From Mesodorylaimus sp. YZB2_4 (taxonomy: Eukaryota > Nematoda > Enoplea > Dorylaimida > Dorylaimidae), in assembly GCA_030248295.1 (NCBI GenBank), contig JASANH010000850.1, positions 434,001 to 498,000 on the forward strand: 64,000 bases of DNA, in the 5' to 3' direction. Made by a program: the position numbers and the translations under genes. Under the pieces are notes generated by a model. That model saw only the letters and a program-made list of their open reading frames with translations, had not been told where the DNA came from and made no database searches. Below are positions 11,901-22,693 of the stretch, piece by piece (positions within the stretch are counted from its first letter, which is position 1; every line of letters begins with the position of its first letter).

Positions 11901-14090
11901 CACCAACTCACATCAAGGCGCAAGTCCTCCACATCTCTTAGCATGGTAGGTGAATCAACGCAAAGTAATCGAATAGTGATACCGACTTCTTCAACCAAAC
12001 GGATCTCCCCGCAAACACTATCTCCAGGTCGAATGCACTAGAATGCAAAGGCTGATATTGCTTTCAAACAAAAAATGGCACTTTTGCACTTTGTCCCCCA
12101 ATAGGCTTAGGGATAGGCTGGATATAGGGATATAGGCATAGTCTTAGCCTTAGGCTTAGGCTTAGGCTAGGACAGGCTGGATATGGGCTCAGCCTTAGGC
12201 TTAGGCTAGGATAGGCTGGATTGAGGTATATTTTGCTCCGAATTTCGACGCACAGCTGGGCCAGCGTTGCTTCCATTTTGCGCCGCGCAGCTGGCCCATC
12301 GAAGCCCACATTTTAGGACGCAGAACTGGGTTGTTTGTCCTGTGGTAAAACCGTTGCTATAGTATGTGAGCACATATAGCCATGGGTAAAAGTGCCAGAT
12401 GAAGAGAGTTTTATTTTTCCACGACGTCGAAGTTTTCGGATTGACAAACAATAACTTTTAATACCTGAAGGTTCCGCAAGAAATAGAGAAAATGCGTTCA
12501 GTCCCATCCACCCTTTAGTTCCAAGTCTGTTATATAACGGACGAAAATCCATTTGATTTCTCAGAAGTTACCCTTAAAAAGGCTGTCAACAGTCCCCGTG
12601 TGCATTTCACGCCTGCCCCTGCAATATGAGGGAAAAAGACAAGTACCCGGAAGATGATGGGCTTATGAGAAAACCTGTGATTTACGTATCTTTTTAGCAG
12701 GTGTCATTTTTGCATATTCTATTTGCAAAGAGTAGCTAGAAATACAACTCCGTCAACAAATCAAGAAAAGGCGGCGCAGACGGCGTGGTGTACGATATTC
12801 TAAGTCCCTTGACTCCAGGTATCTGGACCTCGCCATACATGCTCCCGCGCTTGCTCATGTTGTTCAGCTAAGATTCAGGTCGAATAGGTAGTTTGTGATG
12901 GTGATCTCCAATTCAATCGTGAGACTGTTCACAATTTCGCAGATTGATCATGCTGCCGTTAAGTGAAATAGATTATGAGCGCACTCATAAAAAACCGGCT
13001 GTGGATGCAGCAGCAGGTCATGTGTAGGCTAAGCAACGGAAAAGGAATATTGAGCATATTGAATTTTTAAACTGCATCTGATATTGTACTTTACTAATGT
13101 ATTCAAAGGGCGAATGTCTAAAAAAACGTCACGGTATTAAATTTCTTCGACTTCCGTAGTTATCCATAATTTTGGCGGGAGCTCTCAAAACACACTTTAA
13201 TTCTCAGCTCGCCTTCCTTGGCGCTTCATCAAAACTCAGAAGAGGTACAGAGTACAGGGCCTTTGCTTGAAAAATTACATTCTACCCGCTAGGCGCGCTT
13301 TGCCACTGGGAAAGAAGAGTCCCTCCATCCCTACAGGCTGCAGCCCCATACGCCACATGCCATTCCGGGATGGCCCAGCTCTGGTCACTAAAATGACCGC
13401 GCAGCCGCCCCATCCGCGCGGCGATAAAGTGGTGCGCAGATGGCCCAGCTGAGCGCCCAAAATGGGAGCGCCGTATTCCTGCTGGATTTGGGCTTAGTCT
13501 TAGCCTTAGGCATAGGCTAGGATGGACTTCTTGTTTCTTGTTCAAGAGATTGGGGGACAAAGTGCAAAAGCACCCAAAAATTCTAGTCCATTCTAATTTC
13601 TGACCGTGAAGAATCTTTCAGCCAGTTTTTTCCCCGATACGTCCAAGTAAGATTCAAGCGCAGGACATGCACCATAACCTAAACACGCAATAAAGTTTCG
13701 TCAAAAACAAGGGGCTGAGCCAAGTTTACATACATAAGGTTTTAACGCACCTGTTTTATCATCGCACTTCTGCTCTCCAATTTCAGCCCCTTGCATTTTT
13801 TCGGTGTTTTGATACAACGACGGAAACAGCTGAGCGATCAAAATTTGGACGCATTTCGCCAAATTTCGTTCATCCGTCGTTTTTAAGCTCAACGACCACT
13901 CTTGTTGACGGGTTGAATTTGATTCACGACGATGGTCTTGATCAATACCAACAGAAGCTAGCACACGAGAAACTGCCGCTGCCAGATTTTGATCACTTAA
14001 TTTTGGAATCGTTGACGAAATCAAGTGCGCCAAATTTTGACCATGAAAACGAAGAGATGATCCTAATGCGACTTCATTTAGTTCGTCCAT
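8901..14090 (-). CDS. TTC14: tetratricopeptide repeat protein 14 (TTC14)
   Basis: Fourteen exons, listed 5' to 3' on the minus strand: 14090-13751, 13678-13605, 12037-11912, 11859-11775, 11710-11619, 11235-11198, 11132-10983, 10929-10861, 10807-10688, 10631-10509, 10443-10329, 10228-10173, 9994-9923 and 9864-8901. All phases close, giving 807 residues (human TTC14 is 770). Human-like landmarks appear in order: the N-terminal [25 protein letters not shown], then an S1-like RNA-binding segment ([17 protein letters not shown]), [11 protein letters not shown], and TPR repeats ([17 protein letters not shown]...[12 protein letters not shown]). The last exon encodes a Ser/Arg/Asp/Lys-rich tail ending in [12 protein letters not shown], comparable to the human IFNQIAEFEKE end. 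The layout suggests a nuclear RNA-associated protein; its role is poorly known. Intron 2 (12038-13604) holds a mobile element. The acceptor before exon 11 is purine-rich and less certain. Confidence 0.9.
12071..13580. mobile_element. inverted-repeat element inside TTC14 intron 2
   Basis: A perfect 22-bp match in inverted orientation lies at 12081-12102 and 13549-13570 (starting CTTTTGCACTTTGTCCCCC on the left). Just inside each end are GCCTTAGGC/TTAGGC-rich blocks (12100-12215 and 13485-13525) and GC-rich blocks with repeated CAGCTGGCCC-like words (12250-12310, 13370-13455). No transposase frame is visible, so it would be non-autonomous. Target duplication and exact ends are not resolved. Confidence 0.6.
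12105..12215. repeat. interstitial TTAGGC-type repeat block
   Basis: The block is a run of TTAGGC units and close variants (TTAGGG, ATAGGC, CTAGGA) including three perfect TTAGGC units in tandem near 12151-12168. A diverged copy lies at 13488-13525, and related words occur at 48885-48935 and 49018-49062. TTAGGC is the nematode telomere unit. Here it is internal and tied to inverted-repeat elements. Confidence 0.6.
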
Positions 14091-14487
14091 TAGTTAAGTT
14101 TTGTAAGTGCTTCGGCAAAAATACAAGGTATTTTCTGAACACTGAGAATTTCACCTAATCAATCGAATAAATGATTTTGGCCGATGCGATTTCTTCGATT
14201 TAATTTTGTTTGTGTTGTTGTTTGAATGGATGGACCGTGCTATGCGCACACTTGGCTTACGGTAGTAAATGATATAAGCAGTAAAAACCTACGATTAGCG
14301 GGAATTATAAAAATGGCCACCGACACGTGCTGTGAGTATAGCCGCTTCGTCGCCTTGTATGTGGCACGAAGAAAATAGGGATGGGTTGAATTTGCGAGGT
14401 TCAGTTTTGACTGGATGTGCATTTTTTAGTATTATGGGCGGCCAGCCTCCTCGGGTGCCCCCGCGGGAGCAAGTCGACGACGAGAAA

Positions 14488-14523
14488 GACTTTACATTGG
14501 TATGCGCATACCAGTGTAAAGTC
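14488..14523. repeat. near-perfect palindrome
   Basis: The two 18-nt halves (GACTTTACATTGGTATGC and its near reverse complement) abut with no loop and one mismatch, and weaker complementarity continues outward for about 15 nt. It may be the junction of a small foldback element. Confidence 0.6.
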
Positions 14524-14627
14524 CGTTGTCGAGCCAAGCTTACCTACACGTACACCTATACCTACCGTGAATTCTCCCTAGCCCCTCGCTCGTTTTTGAA
14601 AAAAGCCTCACCAAAGGCTTAAGCCCA

Positions 14628-14755
14628 AAGTATAGTTCGATGCGATGCGTCAAATAAGCGTGCGATGCGACACTTCTGGGTCAAATGACAATGTAAAAGG
14701 GTGCCTAAAACGTCGCATCGCAAGCTTATTTGACGCATCGCATCGAACTATACTT
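14628..14755. repeat. foldback repeat (MITE-like hairpin)
   Basis: Arms 14628-14671 and 14712-14755 are reverse complements over 44 nt with one mismatch, separated by 40 nt. The arms are built from repeated GATGCGATGCG words. The short loop and absence of an open frame suggest a small non-autonomous element or a transcribed hairpin. Confidence 0.7.
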
Positions 14756-16104
14756 CCAGCTTTATAGGTGAGGTATACAAGCCACGGGTCAGTCCCTTAC
14801 GGTCAGTTCTGCTGACGCTGTTAGTTGCAACCAGCTCACCCGCATATTTATGCCGCTCATATTCCAGGATCTACCATGGACACGATCGATATCAAAGAAC
14901 GAAGAACATTCCTGAAGCCTCTTCACGAGTCGGCACGTACCCCATCATCGAATCGAGTTAGAGGACATGAATCGTGGTCATTCAATCCATCACTGTGCCG
15001 TGGCTGCCAAGATATGGCAATGCGGACACTTGGTGCAGTCTTTTATACAAGCCTGTATCGGTTTCCCCATCTCGAGTTTGTGTGTTTGTAACATATCTGT
15101 CATGCATGCGGGTGATATATCGTTGGGTAAGCCCGCAGTCACCGTGAGAACGACATGTGCCCAGTTCGAAGAGCACGCAATAGGCGAATCGTCAGGCTTG
15201 AAATGAGCCAAATGAATGTCAGCGGGATGGGTCATAAAGTTACAGTAGGCTGGCTGCAAACAAACGTATAAAATGGAATAGGCTGATTACGAGGTGAAGC
15301 AAGGCTAGGCGTGGGCGTCTGTGCTCCGGGGCACGACCTTTCACTATAATTATATATGCTAGAAACGATTGATTTTCTGCGTGGATTCAAGTGCGGGACG
15401 GGCTATTGTATCCAACCAAACGCTTCTATGGTGAGATACCGAGCAACACTGGCGCTATTCTTGCGAGTCGATACCAAGGGGGCCAGGCTGAGGAAGAGGA
15501 ACGGAGGAAGAAACCCAGAAAGACGCGATTAGCCACTACCTTGCCTGCGTCCGTATCGAGCTGTCGCCTGCTCGCTACATCGATTCGTTACCTACTATGG
15601 CATTGTGGTGGGCTATGCTCATGAGGGCTTTCAATATGCCCCTTCTTCGCGGTCTCATTTCACACAGCAAAAACCTAAGCTAGCACGGGGGACTTGGGGC
15701 TATGCATCCCGTTTTCGCTCATTGGCTACCTCTTTACCGACGAGCCGCTACGTTCGTTGACGTCACAGGTTTCTAGAAATCGCTTCAAATATCGTCAACG
15801 GCTAGATCGTAGCTCGAGCTCATAAAGAAGGCGAAGAACTCGCCTCCACTCGCCATTTTCCGTTCTAGCCGACCAACCGTGTCCGCGTTGTCCGTCTTCG
15901 CCTTTGCCTCTTCATCCAAGTCGAGCACGGACATTCCATTTGTAAATTTTCGCTCGAGTGTGTTGCTCGAACAAGCACTAGCTAGGGATTGCTTGGAAAC
16001 CCTCGCAAGAGGCGCTCGTGACGAGTTCTCACTGACGTCGGGTCATCCTTTTCTCAGATTCGATTTCGCACACACGTCTCTGAACGGTCGATCGATCGGA
16101 CGCA

Positions 16105-18691
16105 ATGGCACGATTTCTACATTCGATCTCAGTCTTCGTTCTGTGCGTTGCCGTTTTTACGGTTTATGCGCTGCCCACCGTACGAAAAGAAAGTGAGCAA
16201 CTGTTGAAGGTTTTCCTATGCTCTCTGTACATGGTTGTTCTTGTGCACAGGTGACACGGCCGACAAGCCAGCCGAGGTAAGTCCGTTATAACATTGGGGT
16301 ATAAAAGGACCAGCCAGGGACTGATAGCCTTACTATTGTACTATTTCCTTGTGCCACGAAGACGCTCCCTAGCCGGCTCATCTAATCGCCCGATGCACGT
16401 TGATTATGACACGAGAAATTCTTCTTTGCTCCCAGAGGTAATTTTTGTCTCGTTTTCTTCAGGCAAATGCCGGCTTGGAAGCTGAATTGGGGAAACTGAA
16501 GCAAGATGGTAAGGCCAGTGCACTCTAATCCAACGTGCTCGTCTTGTCCCAATTAGACAGCTTTTTTATTCGTCTCTGATAGGCGTGGCTGTTCAAAAAA
16601 CCGAACGCACCGTCTCTAAGACTCTTAACGGCAAATTTCAAACGAGCAAAATCGAGAAAGAGACAGGTAAGCTGCACCATTCAATCCATCACTCTAGCCC
16701 CACGGAGGTCTAAGCATGGGGTTACTGTAACCGTGATCGGTTGCGAGAAACTCGGCGATCGTTCTTTTTTGTTTATGTAACACAAGTCATGAGTTGGCCA
16801 ATAGTCCCAGTGTCTTCTTCCAGTGAATATGCTGACGTCAATGGTTTCCAGAAGGGGAGAAAGAATAGAAGTTCGTTCTGTTGATAAAATTCGAGGGCTC
16901 ATCAGCATCATTACTGCCAGCTGCCCTATCATGCTGTCATCCCCTATTCAGTTCCCCAGTCCACTGCCGGGGGGGGGGGGGGGGGGGGGGTACTCGTTGG
17001 CACGTCTCTCATGTTAGCCATGGCTAAACGTTTTCCCGCGGCGTTCTTTTTCAGTGTCAGATGCGAAAACCGGCGAAGTTGTAGCCACTGTGTCGAAGAC
17101 AGTCACTAAAGACGAAACTGGGCAAAAGAAGGAAGAGGCTCACGTCGACGTGCCTGCCGCCGGAATACATCAGGTGCCAGAGAAAATCACTACCTCCCTG
17201 CTTGTCCCTAGTGCAAAGCGCTTTCTCCTTTTAAGGACATGAGCGGTGCCGAAGCAGAGAACTTCGAGGTAAGCCAAAGCGGAGCTCTAAAAGGGTTACA
17301 ACAGAGTACTCTTCTCCCGAGTGTCCCTGGTATCATGATTGATAGCGCCATTACTGGCCCTGCTCCTGTCATATGCACGCCCACGTGCTACCTCCCCTGA
17401 ATAGGACCAAAAGGGCGACACGTTTGTGCATGATACCTGCGTCAAGACTTCGCACATCCGCTCCCGGAAATGCGTCACATGAGCATAGCACCTCTCACGG
17501 GACACGTCCAATGATTAGCTATTAGCCAGGGACTGTTCGAGAAAGCTAGTCATTACGGGGATCTTGTTTGTGCGAGCCTTAGAAGAAATGCCAGCGAGCA
17601 ACGTGACATCCGTTAGCCTGCTTCCGTTGAGTGGTTGGCTTGATTAGGCACGAGCCCTTTAGGTACCGTTTATTATATCGGAGGTAGGTTCCTGTTATTC
17701 CTTACGATTGGGTGCAACTGGCTGACGGCAGAGAACGTAGAAAGGGCACTAAACATGGCACATAAAACAATGACCAGATAGCACATGATCTGCTGCTTAT
17801 TTGACTTAAATTAGCGTTGCTTTTCAGCTGCTTCCAGCTGACGACGTGGCCCGTTACATTTTCGACACTAGCGATATCGATGGGGTGAAAACCGCCGTAC
17901 AGACTCTCGTGGACAAAAAAAAGGTAGCTGCCCCCCCCCCCCCCATCCTTGACTGCCCTCACTGACCCCGTATATCCTTGTATAGATTTCTAAGAAGGCG
18001 GCAGATAGTTACATCCAGGAAATCCGGGAGCACTTGAATGAATTGCACGAAGATGCGCTGAAGGAAGTGGCCGCTGAGGTGAGCAATCTTAGGCTTATTC
18101 ATAGCAGACAAGGAAGGCCTGACTGGCTTCTCTGTTTCAGTTGGAAGAGCGCCGACAGGAAGAAGACGGAGCCTACAAGGACATGCTGTCCATGGCTGAG
18201 ACCCTGAACACCAACGCCAACACGGAACAGGCGTTGTACCTCTACGCCAAGAAGTTGTACACAGCCTATAGGACCGAGGGTGAGTAAAGAAACTTGATGC
18301 GGCTGCCCATCGCCGAGCGCCCTGTACTTGCAGGTGATGACTACGCCAAGGAAATCTTGACCCAATTCACCAACGTCTTGCAACAAGAAGCCGAATCGGG
18401 TAACCTGGACGAGTCCGTACAAGACAACATATACGGTCAGTACTGCCTTCCCTCACGTATCGACCCCTCCGTCACCACCTGTCTTTCAGATATCATTTTG
18501 AAAGCGCTCAAGGACGTCAATGACGAGCTGCAACCAGGCAGTGCAGATGAGACCCTCGGAGTGGGCGCTGAAGACGTAGCTCCAGTCAGTGATAATCAAA
18601 AGGCTAAAAGCAAGCCGCGTAAGTGCCTTTGCGATCTGCCCACGCTCGCCCTTTTCTACAATTAGCATGTATTTTTTCAGCAAAGGACTAA
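16105..18691 (+). CDS. unrecognised secreted protein, 12 small exons
   Basis: Exons: 16105-16192, 16251-16276, 16463-16508, 16583-16666, 17055-17173, 17236-17268, 17828-17923, 17986-18078, 18141-18279, 18334-18435, 18490-18618 and 18681-18691. All phases close to 321 residues. The first exon encodes a clear signal peptide, a hydrophobic core followed by VYALP, with likely cleavage after Ala. The mature N-terminal half is Lys/Thr/Val-rich with an apparent internal repeat (VSKTLNGK.. and VSKTVTKDETGQK). The C-terminal half is charged and looks all-helical (EIREHLNELHEDALKEVAAE, DDYAKEILTQFTNVLQQE), ending in KSKPPKD. I recognise no family. There are no cysteines in the predicted mature chain and no transmembrane segment. 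Introns 4 and 7 carry long G and C homopolymers. AATAAA follows at 18857. It is convergent with CDKAL1. Confidence 0.8.
16969..16990. repeat. 22-nt poly-G tract in intron 4
   Basis: An uninterrupted run of G lies in intron 4 of the secreted-protein gene, 64 nt before the next exon. Its true length is uncertain because such runs are prone to sequencing slippage. Confidence 0.85.
17931..17944. repeat. 14-nt poly-C tract in intron 7
   Basis: An uninterrupted run of C starts eight bases into intron 7 of the secreted-protein gene and so is poly-C in the pre-mRNA, the opposite sense to the intron 4 tract. Confidence 0.85.
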
Positions 18692-18856
18692 AGTGGTGAC
18701 TCCTCACGGGTGTGCATCAAGGAGGAAAACGTCCTGCGAAATGACAAACTGGAATTAGTCTTATTGATCTCTAATGGGACCCGATTGCACCTTCATTCTT
18801 TTTGTGATATCTCGCCAATGGAAAACGGGACGTGCACTGTATGTCTTACTGTAACC

Positions 18857-18862
18857 AATAAA
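18857..18862 (+). terminator. poly(A) signal of the secreted-protein gene
   Basis: AATAAA lies 166 bp after the stop codon and 79 bp before the stop of the convergent CDKAL1 gene. Confidence 0.55.
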
Positions 18863-18940
18863 AGCCGTCACAACGGGCATTCATGCAGATTCTCCGCAAA
18901 AAGATATCAGCTTGAAGTGAAGGTCACTCTGCATATGGCA

Positions 18941-21877
18941 TCACAAAAATGAAGGAAAAACACCGAAGAACTTGCAAGCTGACACCAGAATAGCTAACAA
19001 ACACACTAAAAGCGTAATCATATTAGGGGGTGACAGCAAAACATATGAGCGAGCAAGCCAACTAGAAAAAGGCGAGCCTGAACCAATTAGATTTTGCGGT
19101 TTTTCTTTAGCAAGCCCGCTGCATAGAATTTCACCCACCATAGAGTATTTTGAGGAAGACACAATCCGCACTGCCACCACTCGTCCCATAAGATCAGGCA
19201 ATTTCGGCAGCAAGATCTAGAACAAGACAACACTCGGCACAAGGGTCATTCTTATCACTGGCTAACATACCTGCTCGTACGCCTTATTATGTCCAACATA
19301 ATGCTGCCCATCGAACGACTCCTCCGTTACCAAAACTTTGTATTCGTGACCAACCTGAAGACGAAGACAAAACACTACAGGCATGACTCCTTTTGCCCGA
19401 CCCCCCGCACACCCAGCTTACCCTATCCGAATAAGGCTGATAAGAATTGAACGCTTCCACGACTATTTTGGTCCTGCGCTTAACCTAAAACCAGTGTGTG
19501 TGGCTTACGCGTCCCAACAGCCTACAGCAAGATTGACCTCGGTCGCGTTAATCCTTGGTAAGTTTGCAGCGGGCGTGCCAGGTCTGGGATAATATTGATT
19601 GATAAAAAGGCTTGGGAACCTGTATGCACGCACAAGCGATAACGTCTCCTCGAAGTCCTCCAAAAGGAAGGCAAGCGCAATCAATAGAATAGGCCAAACA
19701 GCGTGGGCACACGCTCATAATGAATACACTCTTACTTCAGCCTCCTCTGTGGGGAATCCGCAAATGATATCGGTCGCTATGGTGACTCCGGGAACACTAA
19801 ATTGAAAAAGATAAATAAAGATGTTTTCACCTGTCCAAAAAGAAAAGCATTGCTTGCTCGCCCTGATAATAATTCCTAAAACCGGTCGTTTACCCTGCGC
19901 GGACATGTTGACCTAAGCAACATATTATTGACCACCCGGCGTTACATCAAAATATCCAACTCCTTTTAGGCTTACTTTGCTCGCATATAATCGACCACTT
20001 TCATAAAATCGTTCCTACTGTATTCTCGCTTCATGTCCGTCAATACGGCATCGCTACCAGACTGCACGGGAATATGCAGGAAGGCGTAAACTCTCGGGTG
20101 GTTTAGGATTTGAGCGATATCCTGGAAAACAACAAAATCAGGATTACCACCAAAAAATTATAAACGGCACCTGCAGCAGATACCTCCAAATAATCCAAAA
20201 TATAAGGCGGGTTGGTCATTCCAAGACGCATCATGCATCCATCAGGGATGACTTTCACAAGTTCATATAGTAGCTCCGGCAAGGTGACACCGATGTCTCG
20301 ACCATAGGCGCCAAGATCTTCTGATGTCAACCAAAGTTCCTTGACACCCTCTGAAAGTGAGAGGAGGTAAGACAAGTAGGAATGGCATTATAAGTGCAGC
20401 AAAAACTAATACCTTTAAACGACTGACTAGCACGGTCGACTAATTCTTCGATGGTGTAACTGGCCAAGTCACCACGGGCTTGCTTCGTTTTGCAATATGT
20501 GCAGCGGTTAAGGCATCTATTTGCAAGAAGAAAAGCTTTTATCTTTCGTTTCCTTCTGACAACGGAGCGTCGCCAGGTGGAAATCTGGACTCGGTATTGT
20601 GAGTGGCCACAAAATGTTTTTGGCTCGATGGAACAAAGCCCTGGCGGTCAGACGTGGTGACCTAAACACAAAGGCCAAAATGACTCCTATGATAAGAGAT
20701 AGAAGGAGTTCATTTTACGGGCAGAAGGCCCCTGTACATGAATATTTAAAGATTCGCCACTTTGATCGCTGGCACGGTTGATCCTGGCTCGGCACCCAGT
20801 TATCAGCCGCCAAAATCTTCAGGAATGCGTTATTATCGAGCCAAGGAACATTTTGCGACCATTCGCGGACTACAGCGAGTCTGGATTGCCACCTCACGAC
20901 GCTCCTTTGTGAATCAACAAAAGGGATGACTGGAACGTTAGAACATGTGACTACTAAAATTTCAGATGTGTTAAGTGCGTGACTAAACGTTCAAACATGC
21001 TGGCACCCGGCGTACGGCCAAGCTCAGCCTATGCAAAGATTCTCAAAACATACCCAGTATTGATGGCCAGAATTTCGATTAGCGGATTCTTACGGATCTT
21101 CGGAAGCGATAAGTCAGCTCCACCCAGTCTCTTTCTGCCTTCTTTCTTGGATCCGAGCAACCGCACCGAATTACCTTTTAAGGTTTCTTCCACGACTTCG
21201 ACGATGCGATCAATTTGTTGCACGCCAAGCAGCGAAAGTCCCTGAATGCAAACTTTGCTGATCAGACATAACAGTTGCAGAAAAACTCGATTTCCTACCT
21301 TCAACCAGGCAGTGGTTGGCGCCGCTTGAGGAACACATCCAGTGACCACCACAGGCTTCGAGTGATTGCTGGCCTCGTCGATAGAATTGCGCACGTGCTG
21401 CTCGGCTGGCGTCTTGACCGTGCAACTGTTCAGCACCCAAATGTCAGCGTCTTCAGGTTTATCTGAGAAACAGCGATTAGCAGCAGAGAGGGAAAGAGAA
21501 AAAAGCCGAATTTTTTACCTTTAATCCTGTATCCAGCAGCTGCCAGTTGGCCCGCCATGTATTCAGAATCGCTATTATTGTGCGAGCAACCCCAAGTCTT
21601 GATGTACACGCTGTACGAACCTGCATATCAGATTTTTGGTCTACGCCCACAGCAACTGCAAGTACTGGCACTTACCAGGAATAAAGCTGTCTCCTACGGC
21701 GCCATTCTCGCTCTCACATCCGCACGATTCGTCTTTCCCCTTCTTCGAAGTCAGTCGTCGAAAGCGCTTTGCATCGAGTCCAGTTATACCGTTCTCTTTC
21801 AGGCGAGTCAAACCGGCCGAGTCGGTGCCAACGATGGTATCTTCGATGTCCGTTATACCAGCCGATGAGCAAGCCAT
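18941..21877 (-). CDS. CDKAL1: CDKAL1, tRNA t6A37 methylthiotransferase
   Basis: Twelve exons 5' to 3': 21877-21676, 21620-21519, 21462-21299, 21241-21054, 20516-20413, 20350-20184, 20121-19976, 19796-19736, 19657-19538, 19484-19422, 19354-19271 and 19216-18941. Phases close to 558 residues (human 579). The enzyme turns t6A at position 37 of certain tRNAs, chiefly tRNA-Lys(UUU), into ms2t6A, using a radical-SAM [4Fe-4S] cluster and an auxiliary cluster. The methylthiotransferase cysteines appear as [17 protein letters not shown] and TGCVPQ. The radical-SAM CxxxCxxC is CLNRCTYC (exon 5). Further landmarks are [35 protein letters not shown] and [19 protein letters not shown]-type segment ([12 protein letters not shown]) follows. 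A hydrophobic C-terminal stretch ([14 protein letters not shown]) matches the tail anchor that holds human CDKAL1 in the ER. The ATG choice gives an N-terminus resembling the human one (DIEDTIV). Confidence 0.95.
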
Positions 21878-22169
21878 GCTTTGTAAAGAAATCAATCAGC
21901 TCAGAACCGGATCAAATCGAATTTCCATTTTCCTTGATTAGCAGACTGCACTGGTGTGCTGGTAAAAGGTGTGTAGCTTAGGTACAGCAATTTAGCGGCA
22001 ATTCAAACCACGGCCGGTCAGAAACGGCTGTTTTTGGTGTGATCGGCTGGAGCGGAGCGATGGGGAGAACAGAATTCTGATTTTCTATGAGTAGAGATAG
22101 CGACCGCGGGGATGCTGGTTCGGCCGAATACCCGCATCGCTTGGTAGCGAGCGGCTGGGCTCGTCCCGG

Positions 22170-22410
22170 TCGGACTAACCTTGCTCCTTGCATAACCTTG
22201 CATGCCTGACTCACCCGGAACCGTCGAGGTGTTCCGAGTGGAGAGACGGAAGCCAAAAGAGTAGACAGTCTCGACTGTCGGACTCTGACAGGGGTCACAG
22301 GTCGCCCGCCGTTGTCGAGGAAGTCGGTGTCTGCCTGTTCAAGATGCCCTCAGATGGAGGTGCTCTTATTGTTAGTGGGGACGCGCCCTGCGGGACGCTG
22401 CTGTGGTCAC
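22170..22410 (+). repeat. dispersed repeat shared with the SINE at 47 kb
   Basis: Words in the same order and orientation are shared with 47200-47460: GACTAACCTTG / TAGTAAGTCCG, CTCACCCGG(A/T)ACCGTC, GATGCCCTC followed by TGGAGGTGCTCTT / TGGAGGCGCTCTT, and GGGGACGC / GGAGACGC. This copy lacks the tRNA-like head seen at 47053. Confidence 0.55.
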
Positions 22411-22693
22411 CGCACAGCAGCTAATATATTGAATGCTGACCGGCTTGGCAAAATAGGTTGAAGTCCACAAAATATGGAAAAAAATCCAGTGAGTCAGCTT
22501 TGCTGTCCCATCAGTTCAAGTAAAATGCAGAAATGTAACTAAGCACGACTCCGTGGTTTAGCGTCACGCGAAATTGTGCATCCAAGCAATCTCACACGTA
22601 GCCCTGTATCGAAATCGGGGTCGTACGTCCCTGTGTCGTATTCTAAACTGTTTTGAGGATCGGATAGATTATCCCTCACGATCAGTTCCTGTA

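Larger units (their letters stand above)
14091..16104. other. intergenic region between TTC14 and the secreted-protein gene
   Basis: It separates the divergent TTC14 and secreted-protein genes, so both promoters should lie in it. It holds two foldback repeats (14488-14523 and 14628-14755). A weak TATA-like CATAAAG is at 15821. No exon chain is supported. Confidence 0.45.
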
